DNA of 64,000 nucleotides from Catonia carolina (Eukaryota > Arthropoda > Insecta > Hemiptera > Achilidae): positions 369,637,720 to 369,701,719 of the forward strand of contig JAQMRL010000001.1 of assembly GCA_035578175.1 (NCBI GenBank). Reading direction: 5' to 3'. How positions within the stretch are numbered: the first letter of the stretch is position 1; every line of letters starts with the position of its first letter. The notes under the pieces are model-generated. The model had not been told where the DNA came from, did no database searches, and worked only from the letters and a program-made list of their open reading frames with translations. Shown here in pieces: positions 32,676 to 44,586 of this stretch. The translations under genes were made by a program, and so were the position numbers.

Positions 32676-33071
32676 CAATTTCTTTCGGCTTAACATCCGC
32701 AAATATTTTTTGTGTGAAAAATCAAATATTCATGAGATAATATCGAGTATGTGAATAGGTTTTCGTATGAAAAAAGATAATCTATTAATCCTATATATTT
32801 TAATAACATCTGGAGTTATTTTTAATAACAGACAAAAATAAGAAATGATGTTTAAAAATATTTTTAACTTTAATTAGCCTACAAATAAAAAAGTCACGTT
32901 TCGATCTTAATCAATCTTCAGTATATCACCATTTATATAAAACTTGTAAATAAATAACGATTTTTTTAGCTCGTTCATTTTTATTAGGTGATCTCAGAAA
33001 CTATTGAATTTTTAAATTTGTAAAAATATAGTGATTATTAAAATGAAATCAAATTTTATTTTGCCTCTCAC
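32676..33071. other. AT-rich spacer, nothing recognised
   Basis: No feature seen. Confidence 0.45.
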
Positions 33072-33338
33072 AATACAACACTGAATATTCTTCAAAGACA
33101 CCAGTCAAAAACACTTAGAGCAATAACAAACGCACCTTTTTACGTAACCAATCATACGCTTCACAAAGACCTGAAAATATCAACGGTTCGAGACATTGTC
33201 AACGCAACATGCAACTCATTATACACAAAGACAATTGACCACATAAATCCAAATGTCCAATCTCTTTCAACTAACGATCTCCCTGTGAATAGACGACTGA
33301 AACGAAGGTGGAATAGGGAGCTTCTCCGACCACCATAA
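33072..33338 (+). pseudogene. Jockey-like polymerase C-terminal tail
   Basis: Reads NTTLNILQRHQSKTLRAITN, APFYVTNHTLHKDLKIST and a final NRRLKRRWNRELLRPP with a stop at 33336. Same tail motif as at 3047-3304 (PPRRLKRRWSRDMLI). Uninterrupted over this short stretch, but without RT core or start. The tail's role in Jockey proteins is not well defined; it follows the thumb and probably binds RNA or DNA. Confidence 0.8.
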
Positions 33339-33610
33339 AAATAACAATAAAAAAACATTTCACTTTAACTTGTCACGCCTGTTTCATTTCATAAAAATGA
33401 AAATCATCTCATAAAATATCATCTATCATAGTTTATAAATTGTTATCATTGAAATTGGCACCACATTCCTTGAAACATTTCACGCCGAAATCGGTCACTG
33501 GATCGATTCAAATTCCCGTCATTCCTCATTCATTCCACCTCATTTACTAGTTGTGCTTTAAAAGTTGTACAGTTGTAAATAAAAATTAAATTAAAGCCAA
33601 AAAAATAATA
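33072..33610 (+). mobile_element. Jockey-like LINE, 3' end copy
   Basis: Strongly 5'-truncated copy: 88 codons of polymerase tail (33072-33338), a 3' UTR of about 250 bp ending in ACAGTTGTAAATAAAAATTA and an A-rich end near 33605. The 3' UTR end matches the one at 2920-2945 (TTTACAACTGTA on the plus strand), tying both to one Jockey lineage. Confidence 0.8.
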
Positions 33611-34482
33611 TTTACTTTTATTTGTTTGGAATAAGGCTATTTTTTCTATACATCTATTATATTGTACATATTGTTTTGTATTATGCAAGTATCAGCCACG
33701 ATACAGTACCAATCTACAATATGAAATAATCATATACTCTTTCCAGGTATTCAGAAAAAAACGTCAAAACCGATTCTTACATAAAAAATTTGTTAAGTCT
33801 TTAAAATATCAAAGAGATCGTACCATTTTTTTAATAAATAGATTTAACACATTTTTAAGAAATAAATTGTATTTCTTATAACACAAATTCAAAATTATTC
33901 TCAGGTCGCACTTCTCCCCTTCCGCTGGTTTTGAAACTAATTGGTTTTATTTGTGCAGTCGTGATTTTGTTTTTAACATGTAAGATTGTGTGAGAGAGTC
34001 AAACGCTATAAGTTCAGTTTCCTGGAAGCGCAATTAGTGGGGGGGGGTTCTAATAAAAAAACTAATATAAATGCCAAAATTCTCAATCACATCACTAGTT
34101 TCTAAGTTTCCAGACTCTTGGATAAATGAAATTCGCCACATATCTTTTTGAGAATAGAATAAAAACCTAAATTACTTTTACTTTGACCTTGTTAGCGGGA
34201 AAAAGGTAAGTGTGTAATTAAAAATATAAACATATCCGCTCGTGTATTAATAGTAAATATATCGGACATCATGAAGTACAAAAAGGAGTAATCAAGTGGT
34301 TAATGGAATTAGGTAAAGAAGCAGTAGAAACAATGGTTCCATCAGTAATGCAATAATTTTGTGAGTTTGTCTACAAGTCTAATGATTAGTTTTTATAATT
34401 AGAGGATAAATTATTTTGTTTTCATACCTCATTTGTATTTTTTGGTATATTTTTTTGCATGTAGGCCCTATACACATATAAA

Positions 34483-34531
<49 letters not shown>

Positions 34532-36054
34532 GTATAGCAAAGTAAATACAAAAGGTAATTATACGTTAGGTAGGTATTATACGTTGCTGAAATATAATAA
34601 CATAATAAAAAATTTATATAAATAGTAAAATATAGTAACTACAAGTTACTAAAAGTAACTGCCAAACAGTTTTAATTATATCAACTCATAGGCTTACACT
34701 GATATAGTACCATAGTAGTTGCAATACACGAGAATACACACAGAAGCACTAAATTTTTCTATCGTTAAACATGGGTAACCATAATTGGGTAGAATAATTT
34801 TCCCACCACAAGATTAATGAATAAACAATTTTAGATTTATAAATTGTAATTGAAGAAATTAACATTGCATATTGATGATTTTTGAAATATAATAGGAACA
34901 TAAATACTGTTCTATGCCTTTCCGTAGCTCCTTTTTTTCAATTGGTGGGAATATTCTGCAAGTGATTTATAAAAAATAAGGGTTTTGAATTTTAACCTGC
35001 AGGGTAGAAAGGGGTAACTTAAAAATAAGAACTGAATATTATTAAGCCCTACTCATCAATCAATCAATCAATTATTACTAATAATAATTGATAATATTAA
35101 TAATTGGTTGTATACATGAGTATCTACCCAAAAATTAGTATTTCTAAATTATCAACATTAGTATTCCTAAACATACACTTAGAAAGATTAAAGTGTAGGT
35201 TCAAAACGGGAGATATAATAAACCAGTTAAAATAACTGATTTGTCTTTCCAGATTCCATTGTCATGATTTTCTGTACATATTTCCAACATAGCTGTTAAA
35301 AACTCTTTATAACTGATACGATTTTAAGCTCAAAAGAAAAATACCTAAAGTTTGATTTTTTTTAATGAGAAACTGTGATTCCTCCCAAACATCTAAGTTT
35401 AAATTTATACACTTTTTTAAAGTACCTTTTGTTTTGAAAAGATATTTATTGTAGTTTTTAAGAAGTTGCACTGCTACCTTTACAGATAAGAATTAACTAT
35501 TCCATTCCTTAAAAAGTTGCAAGTAAATTAGTTAAGCTATTTATTTATGTGGAAATCATTGAACAATTTATTATTAACTTTGAAATGTTAGAGTCTTTTT
35601 GAAATTTATAGTTATACTTTTTTCAGATCTTTTATTGTTTAGTTGTTGGAGTTCAGATTGTCAGCAAGTTCTTTTCTTTAGAATAAATAACTGAGCTTAG
35701 GTTCTACTGTAGTCTTGGTTCTCTAACCAATTGAGATATTTGTCAGAGAGATTTTCTGTAACATACTAAAATTTATAGCTAAACTCAGAGAAGTAAAAAT
35801 ATTAGGTGTCTGATTTGTAAAAAGGAAACAAGTAGACTTGAATTAATTTTATTTCATCTGAGAGGAAAATTGGTTGAATCACACATCATTGAATATAACT
35901 CTTCTAAGATAGTCATTGTATACATGAATGCAAAAGTTCTAACTGCCTCATTCACTTACTCACTTAAATTGTGTGATTCGTCGATCACCTTGAGCTCAAA
36001 TTTGATAAAACTTTTCCTAATGCTTGCGTAAGCCTTGGCTTACGCGTAGGTAAT
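33611..36054. other. AT-rich intergenic DNA
   Basis: Contains a G9 run at about 34037-34046 and a (TA)n microsatellite (listed separately). A (CAAT)n-like patch lies near 35050-35070. No gene or element recognised. Confidence 0.5.
34488..34531. repeat. (TA)22 microsatellite
   Basis: Uninterrupted TA dinucleotide run of about 44 bp. Confidence 0.9.
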
Positions 36055-36175
36055 GATTTGAAATGACACACGGATGAAATTTTTCAGACCAGACCGAAAA
36101 TCGAACTTTGGACTCTTTGCATAGAAGCCAGCTGCGCTGACCCCTACAATAATGAACCAGCCAACAACAGCCATT
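36055..36175 (-). mobile_element. Old tRNA-derived SINE copy (family S-like)
   Basis: The minus strand shows GTTGGCTGGTTCATTATTGT, GCAGCTGGCTTCTATGC, then AAAGTTCGATTTTCGGTCTG as a degraded B box followed by GTCTGAAAAATTTCATCCGT. Same head layout as the SINEs at 46633 and 55953 but with many substitutions and no tail. Confidence 0.6.
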
Positions 36176-37884
36176 GGAAATCAAATTTTGATACTTTCTT
36201 TAAATTTCAATTAATTTCAGTAATATGTACGACCCCGAATTTAATGAACTCATTTTACGGCTAGCAGTAAGCCGGAGCGTCATGTAGGCAAATCATCTAG
36301 ACAATTTAAAAATATTGTATAACAGTAATGTTATAATGAAACATTTTAATGACATAGTAATCAACAAATTATTATATTGAAATTAGGGTTAAACCACAAT
36401 ATTAAATTTAATTATCCTACTGAATATCACTCATATTACCAGATTTAATTGTAACATTTGCTCATTTACTTTCATGTTAACTGTGCTGTTTTAATGATCA
36501 ATATTATGTTTACATTATTCGATTACATTTTATTATTTCTGTTATACGTTTTTATTATACCAATATTAATAATACTAATTATACTTACGACTTCAAATTC
36601 TATTATGTACTGCACGTGCGTTAAATAATTTCACTGTAAAATTAACAGGTCTCTTTCTATTGATGTGTATTATAATCCCTTTATCAATTTGCTCCCTGTA
36701 CTCCATGTGGGATACTTCCAGCGCCAGTGGATGTTTCTTAGAATACTCAGTAAGTGGATGTCTAGATCTTTCGGTGGTGATTAATTTTTATCCTTATTAA
36801 TTTCTATTCATTATAAATCAACGTAAATTCTTCTCAGGTATTAATCAACGATATAATAATAGCACGCGTACAAAAATGTTCTCCTCTACTTTTAGTGATT
36901 GTGAATCCGTTATTATTATATGGGTTTTTGTAATTTGGGACTACTTACTATTTTGAGGTTGCATTCTAAAACTATAATTGTCAAGTTGCAGCCCAAAGAA
37001 AGTAATATAGGTTTTTCTGTAGAATAAATAAAGTGAAAAATACTCTCCCCTCCCTCCTAAACATACACGCGTAGAAAGATAGGGAGGCTGAATTCGTTCT
37101 TAAAATCAAATTGTTAATTATCAAGGTCTCGGTGGAACGTAAAGATCAGTAAAACCCAAGTGTTGAATTTTATTTTCTCTGACAAGTAGAGTTCTGTTGC
37201 AAAAACGTAAAAACATGAACTTTATCCGCAATTTATGAACAACGCAATCATTCAGTGTGAACCGTATTAGACGTGATTTAAGCTTTAATACTTAAATTTT
37301 ATTAAATTATTGTATTAGGAAGTATAAAATCATAGGTTTTTAATTTAGAAGTAATTCCACGTCAAGAAAGGGAAGGACTAGCTTTTTGGTCTTAGACCTA
37401 ATACAATGGGCCTACCATTGTACTGGCTGCTTGGGGTAAAATTCACATGATCAGTGTATGATAAAAATACAAACTCCTGCATTGCAGATGCTAAAACCTG
37501 TGTAAGCATATGTTGTAAAACTCTAGGGATGTACCAAAAAATGCGTTATAAAAATATAAACATCATACAACGCTTCAAAATGGGTTTCTAAGAACCATCT
37601 TCACTGCTCCTTGGTTTGTCAGAAAGTGCGTCCTCCACGTACACCTGCTAATTTCAGAGTTTCACAAAAAGCATGAGAGGGAAACTTGACAACAGCAAAG
37701 TAATATAGCTTCTTCAGAATGGGGATCTGCTACAAACACTTGAGTTTAAATAAAAGCAAAAAATTGCTAGTTTACTATTACTAACATGCAATAAAATTAA
37801 GTGAACATGATTTTTTTTTTATGTGTGATGTTAAATAAATCGAGAACCCCCTGTTATCATACAGCATTGTTAATAGTCGTTCAT
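36176..37884. other. AT-rich intergenic DNA, nothing recognised
   Basis: No feature could be supported. A patch at about 37360-37700 is slightly richer in GC but reads as nothing known. Confidence 0.45.
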
Positions 37885-37891
37885 GTTACAG

Positions 37892-38833
37892 AAAAATCCG
37901 ATGTGAAACACTCACGCGACTTTCTCTTGCCAATGCAAATAATGACCAATATAACCTATCAATAGTAATAAAATATTAAAATTAAACAAAAAAATTAACC
38001 TTAATAAGCATAACCTAATTTTAATCATGAGTGAATGATGCAAAATGAAAATCAACTTTAGTTTGACTTGATAATAAGGAAAATCACTCTTTCACGCTAA
38101 ACTAGGCTCTGTAGAGAAAAATTAATAAATTAAAAGTTGTAGATCTTTTAATTTCCTATAAATTTTATTGTAATACACTTTATGGTAAAACGCATACTAC
38201 GGCTAAAATTTAAAAAATCAATTTATTTAAAAGATTTTCATGAAAAATAAAAGAAAATTACTAATTAGGTAGGCTACCACTAAACTAAGCGTTATTCAAA
38301 GAAATGTCTGAAATAAAAGTTTTAGGTTTCTTGCATCAACAACTTAGATTATAAACACTTTTCCTCTAAAATGCACATTATGGTCCAATCCTAAAAAAAC
38401 ATCTTTTGCTACGAGGGCACAGTCTTCCCAAGAATTACAGCAAATATGGAACCTACCCTATCTTGTAGAGTAAAAAAAAATTTAGTAAATAAGGCGATTT
38501 TTAAAAAATCGTAGGAGCCGTTTTTGAGGAAAAAGCAAAAAAAAAATTAAAAATGACACGAATAAAGTACTAATTTTGGTTGACCGATTTTGATGAAAAT
38601 GCTCGTGCCAGGTCCTCTAGTAGTTTAACTTAAGTTTAACGTTTCAACTTCGTACGACATTTACTTCTTCAGATATTTTGTACACACACATACACCAATC
38701 GCTAAAAACATGTTTTTTTGGTACAGGAGGTCTGACAATGTGTAGATCCGGTGAAAACTCGATTTCGAAAAATCGACATGAAAACAATACTTTCCTCCCT
38801 TTACATTCATATAGGCAACAGAAAGTAAAAATT
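37892..38833 (-). repeat. Dispersed repeat A, copy 3 (inverted)
   Basis: Near-full-length copy in reverse. It starts at ATCCGATGTGAAACACTCAC, with GACTTTCTCTTGCCAATGCA just inside, and ends at CATTCATATAGGCAACAGAAAGTAAA. The motifs complementary to the other copies' landmarks appear in the expected reverse order (GGTTGACCGATTTTGAT near 38578, GATCCGGTGAAAACTCGATT near 38744). Confidence 0.8.
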
Positions 38834-38862
38834 ACTCCTTAGATTTTAGGCTTAGTCATATC

Positions 38863-39028
38863 GTAACATTTTATACGACGGGCTTCTACGCCGGGGTCCA
38901 GGGTTCGATTCCCGGTCAGGTCTGACATTTTTTCATCGCTCATTTTCATTATCATCATTATTCATCGTCTGAATTAGCAGAAATTGCAGAACAGTCAGAC
39001 GTAAAACCAACAAAAAGTAACATTTTAT
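38863..39028 (+). mobile_element. tRNA-derived SINE (family S), 5'-truncated, exact target duplication
   Basis: The SINE proper is 38875-39016, flanked by GTAACATTTTAT at 38863-38874 and 39017-39028 (12-bp target duplication). It retains CTTCTACGCCGGGGTCCAGG, GGTTCGATTCCCGGTCAGG (B box), the TCATTTTCATTATCATCATT segment, the GCAGAACAGTCAGACGTAAA end and a short A-rich tail. The A box is missing, so the copy is truncated at its 5' end. Confidence 0.87.
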
Positions 39029-39817
39029 TGTGTAACAATTACGAGCAATTAAATATTCTTTTTTTATAATCTAAATATTGGTAATTAAAAAATAAATTAT
39101 GTAGAATTCAAATTTAATTAATTTTCTGAAAAAAAACAACATTATAATAGGTTATTTTATTATTGAAAATATAAATAGTAATAGGAAGCTCTCTTGATTG
39201 AAAGTAAGCTTTATGTGTTCTACCGTTATTCAGTTTAATTTAATAATCCTTACTATAGTTAGTAATATAGGTAATATTAAATGTAATCCGTTATTAAATT
39301 CCAAGTGGTTTATTAAAAAACTTGAATTTCTCTGTACGATTCATCCCAGTCCCGATCACTCAGTCTGCCTCTTTCTCCCTCACTCTTTTGTTCCTCTTCA
39401 ATTTTCTCTCTCACCTCTCTAAGCAGAATACTACAGTAAATTTATTATCTTTCTCTCCCCGATCAACAGTACTATAGTATTTATTATATTAACAATTTAA
39501 CTACGCTTTTCAAAATTGATTGATGTGTATAATAGTAAATACCAGTGGAATTAATATGGATTTAAACTACTAGATCGTATACTAATTTCTAGTTGAAAGT
39601 CTTGATTATTATTTAGGTTACAATTAAAACGGATTATTATCAATTCACAAAATTATATCTTATGTAGAATTATAATTAACAGAGTTTCGTAAATTATTAT
39701 GTAGGTATTAATTTTGTACTAAAATGTATTTTAATATAATCCTGTTAGCTTTTAAAGGTGTGTACTAGGGAGACAAATGCAATGTATATTAAATTAGGCC
39801 TATAACAGCTTAAGACC
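39029..39817. other. AT-rich intergenic DNA, nothing recognised
   Basis: A C/T-rich patch at about 39340-39425 yields a short ORF without meaning. Nothing else. Confidence 0.45.
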
Positions 39818-39912
39818 AGTCCGTAGTTTAGTGGTTAGGACCACTGGCTTATACGCCAGGGGCCTCGGGTTCAATTCCACATCAGGTCTGGCATTTTTCT
39901 CCACGCATTTTT
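39818..39912 (+). mobile_element. tRNA-derived SINE head (family S variant)
   Basis: CCGTAGTTTAGTGGTTAGGA (A box), GGCTTATACGCCAGGGGCC, then CGGGTTCAATTCCACATCAG (B box) and GTCTGGCATTTTTCTCCACG. The tRNA-like head is well preserved but the copy lacks the CCGTCTGCATTAGCAG body. It could pass for a tRNA gene at a glance, but the arms do not close a cloverleaf acceptor and the 3' sequence is SINE. Confidence 0.7.
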
Positions 39913-41190
39913 ATACTGTGACAAAAGACAATATTTGAGACAAAACAACCAGTTACTAGATGGGTTTAGCAGGAGCTATTTAGTGATTTTCATAATTGCT
40001 GGTTCTTTTTTCAATATGATTGTTTTTCTAGAATAAGGTAGAATTTGATTATAATTTATTTAAACTTTTAATAAGTTAGTCATTGTAAAAATAGAGGTGA
40101 TACCAACCGGTGTTATTAGTGAACCATTGTGTCGGTTAAATGAAGTTGGTGTTGATCGAATTGAGTTCCTAAACCGGTTTTTGGGTACGGTGTTGCGATA
40201 GATTCTTGGTAACTGACAAATAATGTGCATTGGTAATTAAATAGTAAGTTAAGTTTAGTTTTTAATAACTAATGCTTAAGTTTAAAAAAAATAATCTACT
40301 ATTTATTTTTAAGTACCTAGTTTAATTGTAATATACCTTTTAACACTTTAATAATTAACATATTATTATTATTATAATTAACTGTAATTTGTTAACAGAC
40401 TGTTAAAAGTCTAAAGAGACGTTTATCATTTATCCATTTATTTATTTAGTTTAATATTATTTAGCCAGACCCTTAAAATAACCGAAAATAAATGTTGCAA
40501 TATTGTTCTGAGAATGATAATAGTAATATTCTTTGGTTTATCAAAAATAGCGAAATGTGTGTTTTCATGAATTTGTTGGATTTCGTTAATTTCAGAGAAG
40601 TTAAAAAAAATCAATGGAAAGTACATTTAAAAGTTACATAACCGCTAATATTGTAGCTATTGCATTTTTACATGAAAATGATGGTATTATATACCTTAAA
40701 CGATTTCATGAGCTTATCTTAAGTGACATCATAAAATATCGTTTTTAATCATTTTTTTTAAATTTCATGTCGTACCTATGTTTGGATAATTGTATGTAAA
40801 AAGTAGCCATTAGTTTTATTTATTAAGAATTTTTTTATTTAGGACCTATTTATAAATAACATCATTTTATTTCTGACATATGCTATTTTTATACTCTACT
40901 AATGCTATGTTTTGTTGATTGTAAATTTCATAATTGAATGGTACAAAGAAAATTCATTATCACTCTTCATAGTCAGACCTTTCTACAAATCTTTCCAGAG
41001 ATACCATTTACGACATATTTACAAGCCCTATTAATATACTAAATAAGTATTTGAGTTGTAATCAAAGAAAGTTGAGCTCTTTTAGGGAAAAACCTCATTT
41101 ATTAATTTTTGCATCAGAATACAGAATGGCCCATGTGTCGGTTCCCCAATATTTACGGAAATCAGAAGACAGGTTAATGGAATAAGAAAC
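39913..41190. other. AT-rich intergenic DNA, nothing recognised
   Basis: No supported coding, RNA or repeat feature. Confidence 0.45.
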
Positions 41191-41510
41191 CTATAGAGAA
41201 AAAAAAACAAATTTATTATATGAACTGTTTGTATATATTACCTTGAAAATGCTATAGCAGTTGTTAAAAATGCCTACCATGATAAACTTAATACAGCGAC
41301 TTAAAACTGATTCACAAATTTTCAACAGTAACGTTTTATCTTCATTTACATAGTCAAATGCAATTTCAATTGAACTTTTTAGTTTGTGCAGATTTTGTGG
41401 ATTGTAAGAATACACTAGATTCTTTACAATGCCCCACAGTGAAAAATCACATGGTGTTAAGTCTGGTGAGCGCGTAGGTCATTCGATTGTACTACGACAA
41501 CCAATCCATG
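41191..41510 (-). pseudogene. Tc1/mariner-superfamily transposase, C-terminal fragment
   Basis: The minus strand reads IEWPTRSPDLTPCDFSLWGI, then VKNLVYSYNPQNLHKLKSSI, and LSRCIKFIMVGIFNN. This matches the last catalytic block and tail of DD37E/DD-type insect transposases (W--RSPDLTP-D-FLWG-LK--VY---P-N--EL---I ... R---C---GG-FE). The upstream two-thirds were not recognisable and the element's ends were not found. Not functional. Confidence 0.7.
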
Positions 41511-43684
41511 CTTAAACTTTGGAATTTAAAACATTTTAAAAGTACCGTTACAATTGAGAAAATAGTAACTACATGGAGACGTACCTCACACTAGCCACTG
41601 TTACAGACAACTAATGAATGTTGTACGTGATGCTGCCAACATTACACCGTTACCATTTTATCAAGATGAAATATCCCATCTCATGGAAAAACCTACGTAT
41701 GGGCCACCCGGTATAATTTTTCTGTTGCACAACAAACTCCAAAACACTCTAGTGTTGGTTGAATTTCATTCTAATTTAAATTATGTTATACAATGCTCAT
41801 ATTTGAGCAAAAAGTCTCTAACGATATAGATATAAACTTCTTAAAATTGAGTAACATGAATGCTCATAATTATCTTTATTTACCATCCGAATAAAATTAA
41901 GAAAAACATCCGTTTTGTTTTCAAACAACTTATACAGATTACTAACGGTTTCACATCAATAGATGTAGTGTTAAAACAGCCATTAGGGAATAAGCCGTCC
42001 AGTGAAACAAAAAAAGAATAGAACCAACTTTAGTAAAGAGAGTAATTAGAAAAAGGCAATTAGCAGTACGTAGAACATCAGTCCTATTTCAGTATAAAGA
42101 GGCTACACTAATCAACAGAATTTGTTAGAAAAACTCTGAAAACGAAATTACTATAGGCTATATTATACTATTACCAAAGAAAAACTAGATTTTTTTTTTT
42201 AATGAGAAGCAGTTTTAAAGTTCTTTGTTTATGAAGTAACTTGATTGTTTATTTCTCAAGCTCTGTTTTTAGAATGAAAAAGTATTACGATGAGGCAAAA
42301 CGATGTGCTCTGATTTAAGGTTTTTATGGTAATGCCCCCCGAAGCCAAATATATAATATAATAAAATATATAGTATACATAATAAATGTGTCAGTGTTTT
42401 ATTTGGTTTTGAGTAGGAAATCGACTGATTGAGCTGTAATTTAGAAACTAATGGTTCTTCAATTAACCCCTTAGGGAATTTTGGAATCAGCTGTTGAGCC
42501 GTAAAATTTTACTCCAGAAAAAATTAATGGGGTTTACAAAGATATCAATCTGAACGGTTTGAATGATTTTAGTTAAACTTCCTTCATTTTTACATTAGCT
42601 GGACTCAAAGACTACGTAAGTGATAACTTGGAATATTCATAAGGTTGGGTCTTCTCTTGATTAGAAAATTTGTCTTCATCTAAAAGCACTAACTAATAAT
42701 TTATTTAAGGAAAAGTGCTTACCAAAAGTTAAAGTTGGTAAAAAATGCTATAATTTTTGAGTTTTACAATTTTTGGACGTATGGTAGTCGAATATACTGT
42801 TCTACAGCTTGCAACAATCTAACTCGCTTGTAAGCACAGTCTGATATACTTCGAAATATCAATATCTAATGCTTCTGAATAACTTGATAGATTACGTGTG
42901 AGATTATATTTCACACAATTACCTACAAATACGTTATGTTAATAATATAATTAAAGAATACAACATAACGATCCCACCGGAAAACTTAAAAACATAAAAA
43001 GTCAAATAAATTTGTATACTTCACCTACCTTACGTCCTACTGCGGAGGTTAAGAAGAAAATATAACAGACATTTAGTTCAGAATTAATATACATGAATAC
43101 ATCATTGCTGATCATAATTTTTACATTACTTTGCAGTAAACACCCACAAATTTGAAAAAAATTACACTTAAATGTTATAATAATGTGGAGCTTCATATGT
43201 GTGTTTAGCACCTTTACACCACTTATCCCAAACTCCTATCTCATCATCAGGAATATTTGTAGTTCTTTCATCAAGCAAAAACAAATTTAAAATATGTTAA
43301 AAGTACTACAATCTTTGAATAGGCTTTAATACTGTTTTGTTCTGACGCTTGCTTTATCCGTTATTTGTAATAATATTGTGTGATAAACTGCATAAACTTT
43401 GAGGTTTCTCTGAAAAGAGTAGCCTTTCAATGCATTTTATTGGAAAATGTAGGTACTTAATAAAAGTTAAAGATAATAAAAAGATCTACCTTTATATAAG
43501 TAAATTTTTCTTTACTAACGTTTACTTCAGATGCAATATGCGATGGTTGAAAAAATCTGAACGCCAATAATAATCTGAACCGGGTAAAGCCATCAAAACC
43601 ATCAAACCATCAAAATTCTGATCGTTCAAACGGCCTTATTGTTTTATCTACATAAATTATAAACTCAGTTATAATTCAAGATAT
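41511..43684. other. AT-rich intergenic DNA, nothing recognised
   Basis: May include unrecognisable remains of the flanking transposons. CCATCAAA triplication near 43590-43615 is the only local repeat noticed. Confidence 0.45.
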
Positions 43685-43910
43685 TCGTAACAAAAATGAA
43701 GATGGTTATGACACAGAAGATTACAACTACGCCGGTCCTGCACAAGCTGAAACACTTAATGTCATAGGCACTTCCATATCATGGTTTAAAAAACGTCCAG
43801 ACAGTACCTAAACACCTTTTTCCTTTTTCTTTTAAGGATTAAAGCTGCAAAAAAGAAAACTTCCAAGCTAATTCAACCTAAATTTAGTTACTTTTATTTA
43901 CGAAATTAAA
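43685..43910 (+). pseudogene. Tigger-like transposase C-terminus
   Basis: Reads KNEDGYDTEDYNYAGPAQAE, TLNVIGTSISWFKKRPDST, a stop, then IKAAKKKTSKLIQPKFSYFY after a frame change. Tigger/jerky-type transposases end with an acidic segment, A---LE-AL-WFE-Q, and an AAKK/QTKI-DFF tail, which this matches in order. The catalytic DDE core lies upstream in family members and is not recognisable here. Confidence 0.6.
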
Positions 43911-44440
43911 AAATGCTGTGAAATTTATCTACTTTGTTGTTTACTAAGGATTTTCAGCAGCTATAATATTCATTTTTTATTTTGTAATTCAATATTATTG
44001 TTTTATTAGTGAACTGCCCTGTTTAAGTTAAAACCTTTTAACGACCTTTAACAAAAGTACTATTTTTTTCATAGTAGGCTACAATATGTCAATATTGTAT
44101 GCTGAAATGCCATAAACGCTGGCATGTCATGGTTTGAAAAAACTGCTAGTTATACAGCTTCTTTTTTTGAAATAGATTAAGGAGCTAGCTGCAGAAAAGA
44201 GAACTTCCAAACTAATTCAACTTAAACTTAGCAAATTTTTCAAGGAAATTTAAAGACGCTATGAAGTTGATCTTCTTTGTAGTTTACTGAGAATTTTCAG
44301 TAGAATTTCATTTTTTATTTTTATAATTCAGTATTATTATGTTTTATTAGTGATCACCCATGTTAAGTTTAATGACCTTTAACAAAAGTACTATTTCATT
44401 TTCATAGTAGGCTTTAATATATCAATAAAATGTAAGTAAA
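43746..44440. repeat. Tandem direct duplication of about 350 bp
   Basis: 43746-44100 and 44101-44440 align throughout: both begin GCTGAAA and share AACTTCCAA-CTAATTCAAC, GATTTTCAG/GAATTTTCAG, GACCTTTAACAAAAGTACTA and CATAGTAGGCT. Both copies carry the WF-K C-terminal Tigger motif. Divergence is substantial, so the duplication is old. Confidence 0.85.
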
Positions 44441-44586
44441 AAATAAAATGTTTTCATTTTATTTGTTCGTATTTTAGAACTGCCCGTGAGTGCATCGTTA
44501 TTAAATGGTTGTTCGAAAAACTTAATACTCAATAATCCAAACTGGCTATGATTTCTATTAGTTCGGATGTTCGACGCTCTACTGTA

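Larger units (their letters stand above)
43685..44584 (+). mobile_element. pogo/Tigger-like transposon, right-hand part
   Basis: The right end is the complement of CAGTAGAGCGTCGAACATCC (ending 44584) followed by TA, and the complementary CCGAACTAATAG lies just inside. This is the pogo/Tigger terminal repeat type, and the MITE at 47403-47982 has nearly the same terminus. Upstream lies a transposase C-terminus. No left terminus was found, so the left part is lost or decayed. About 350 bp are tandemly duplicated inside it. Confidence 0.72.

Noticed and set aside
39818..39912. A tRNA gene
   Set aside because: A and B boxes are present but the acceptor and anticodon stems do not close, and the 3' sequence continues as SINE. 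The same applies at 32470-32557, 38875-38930, 46633-46715 and 55795-55880.
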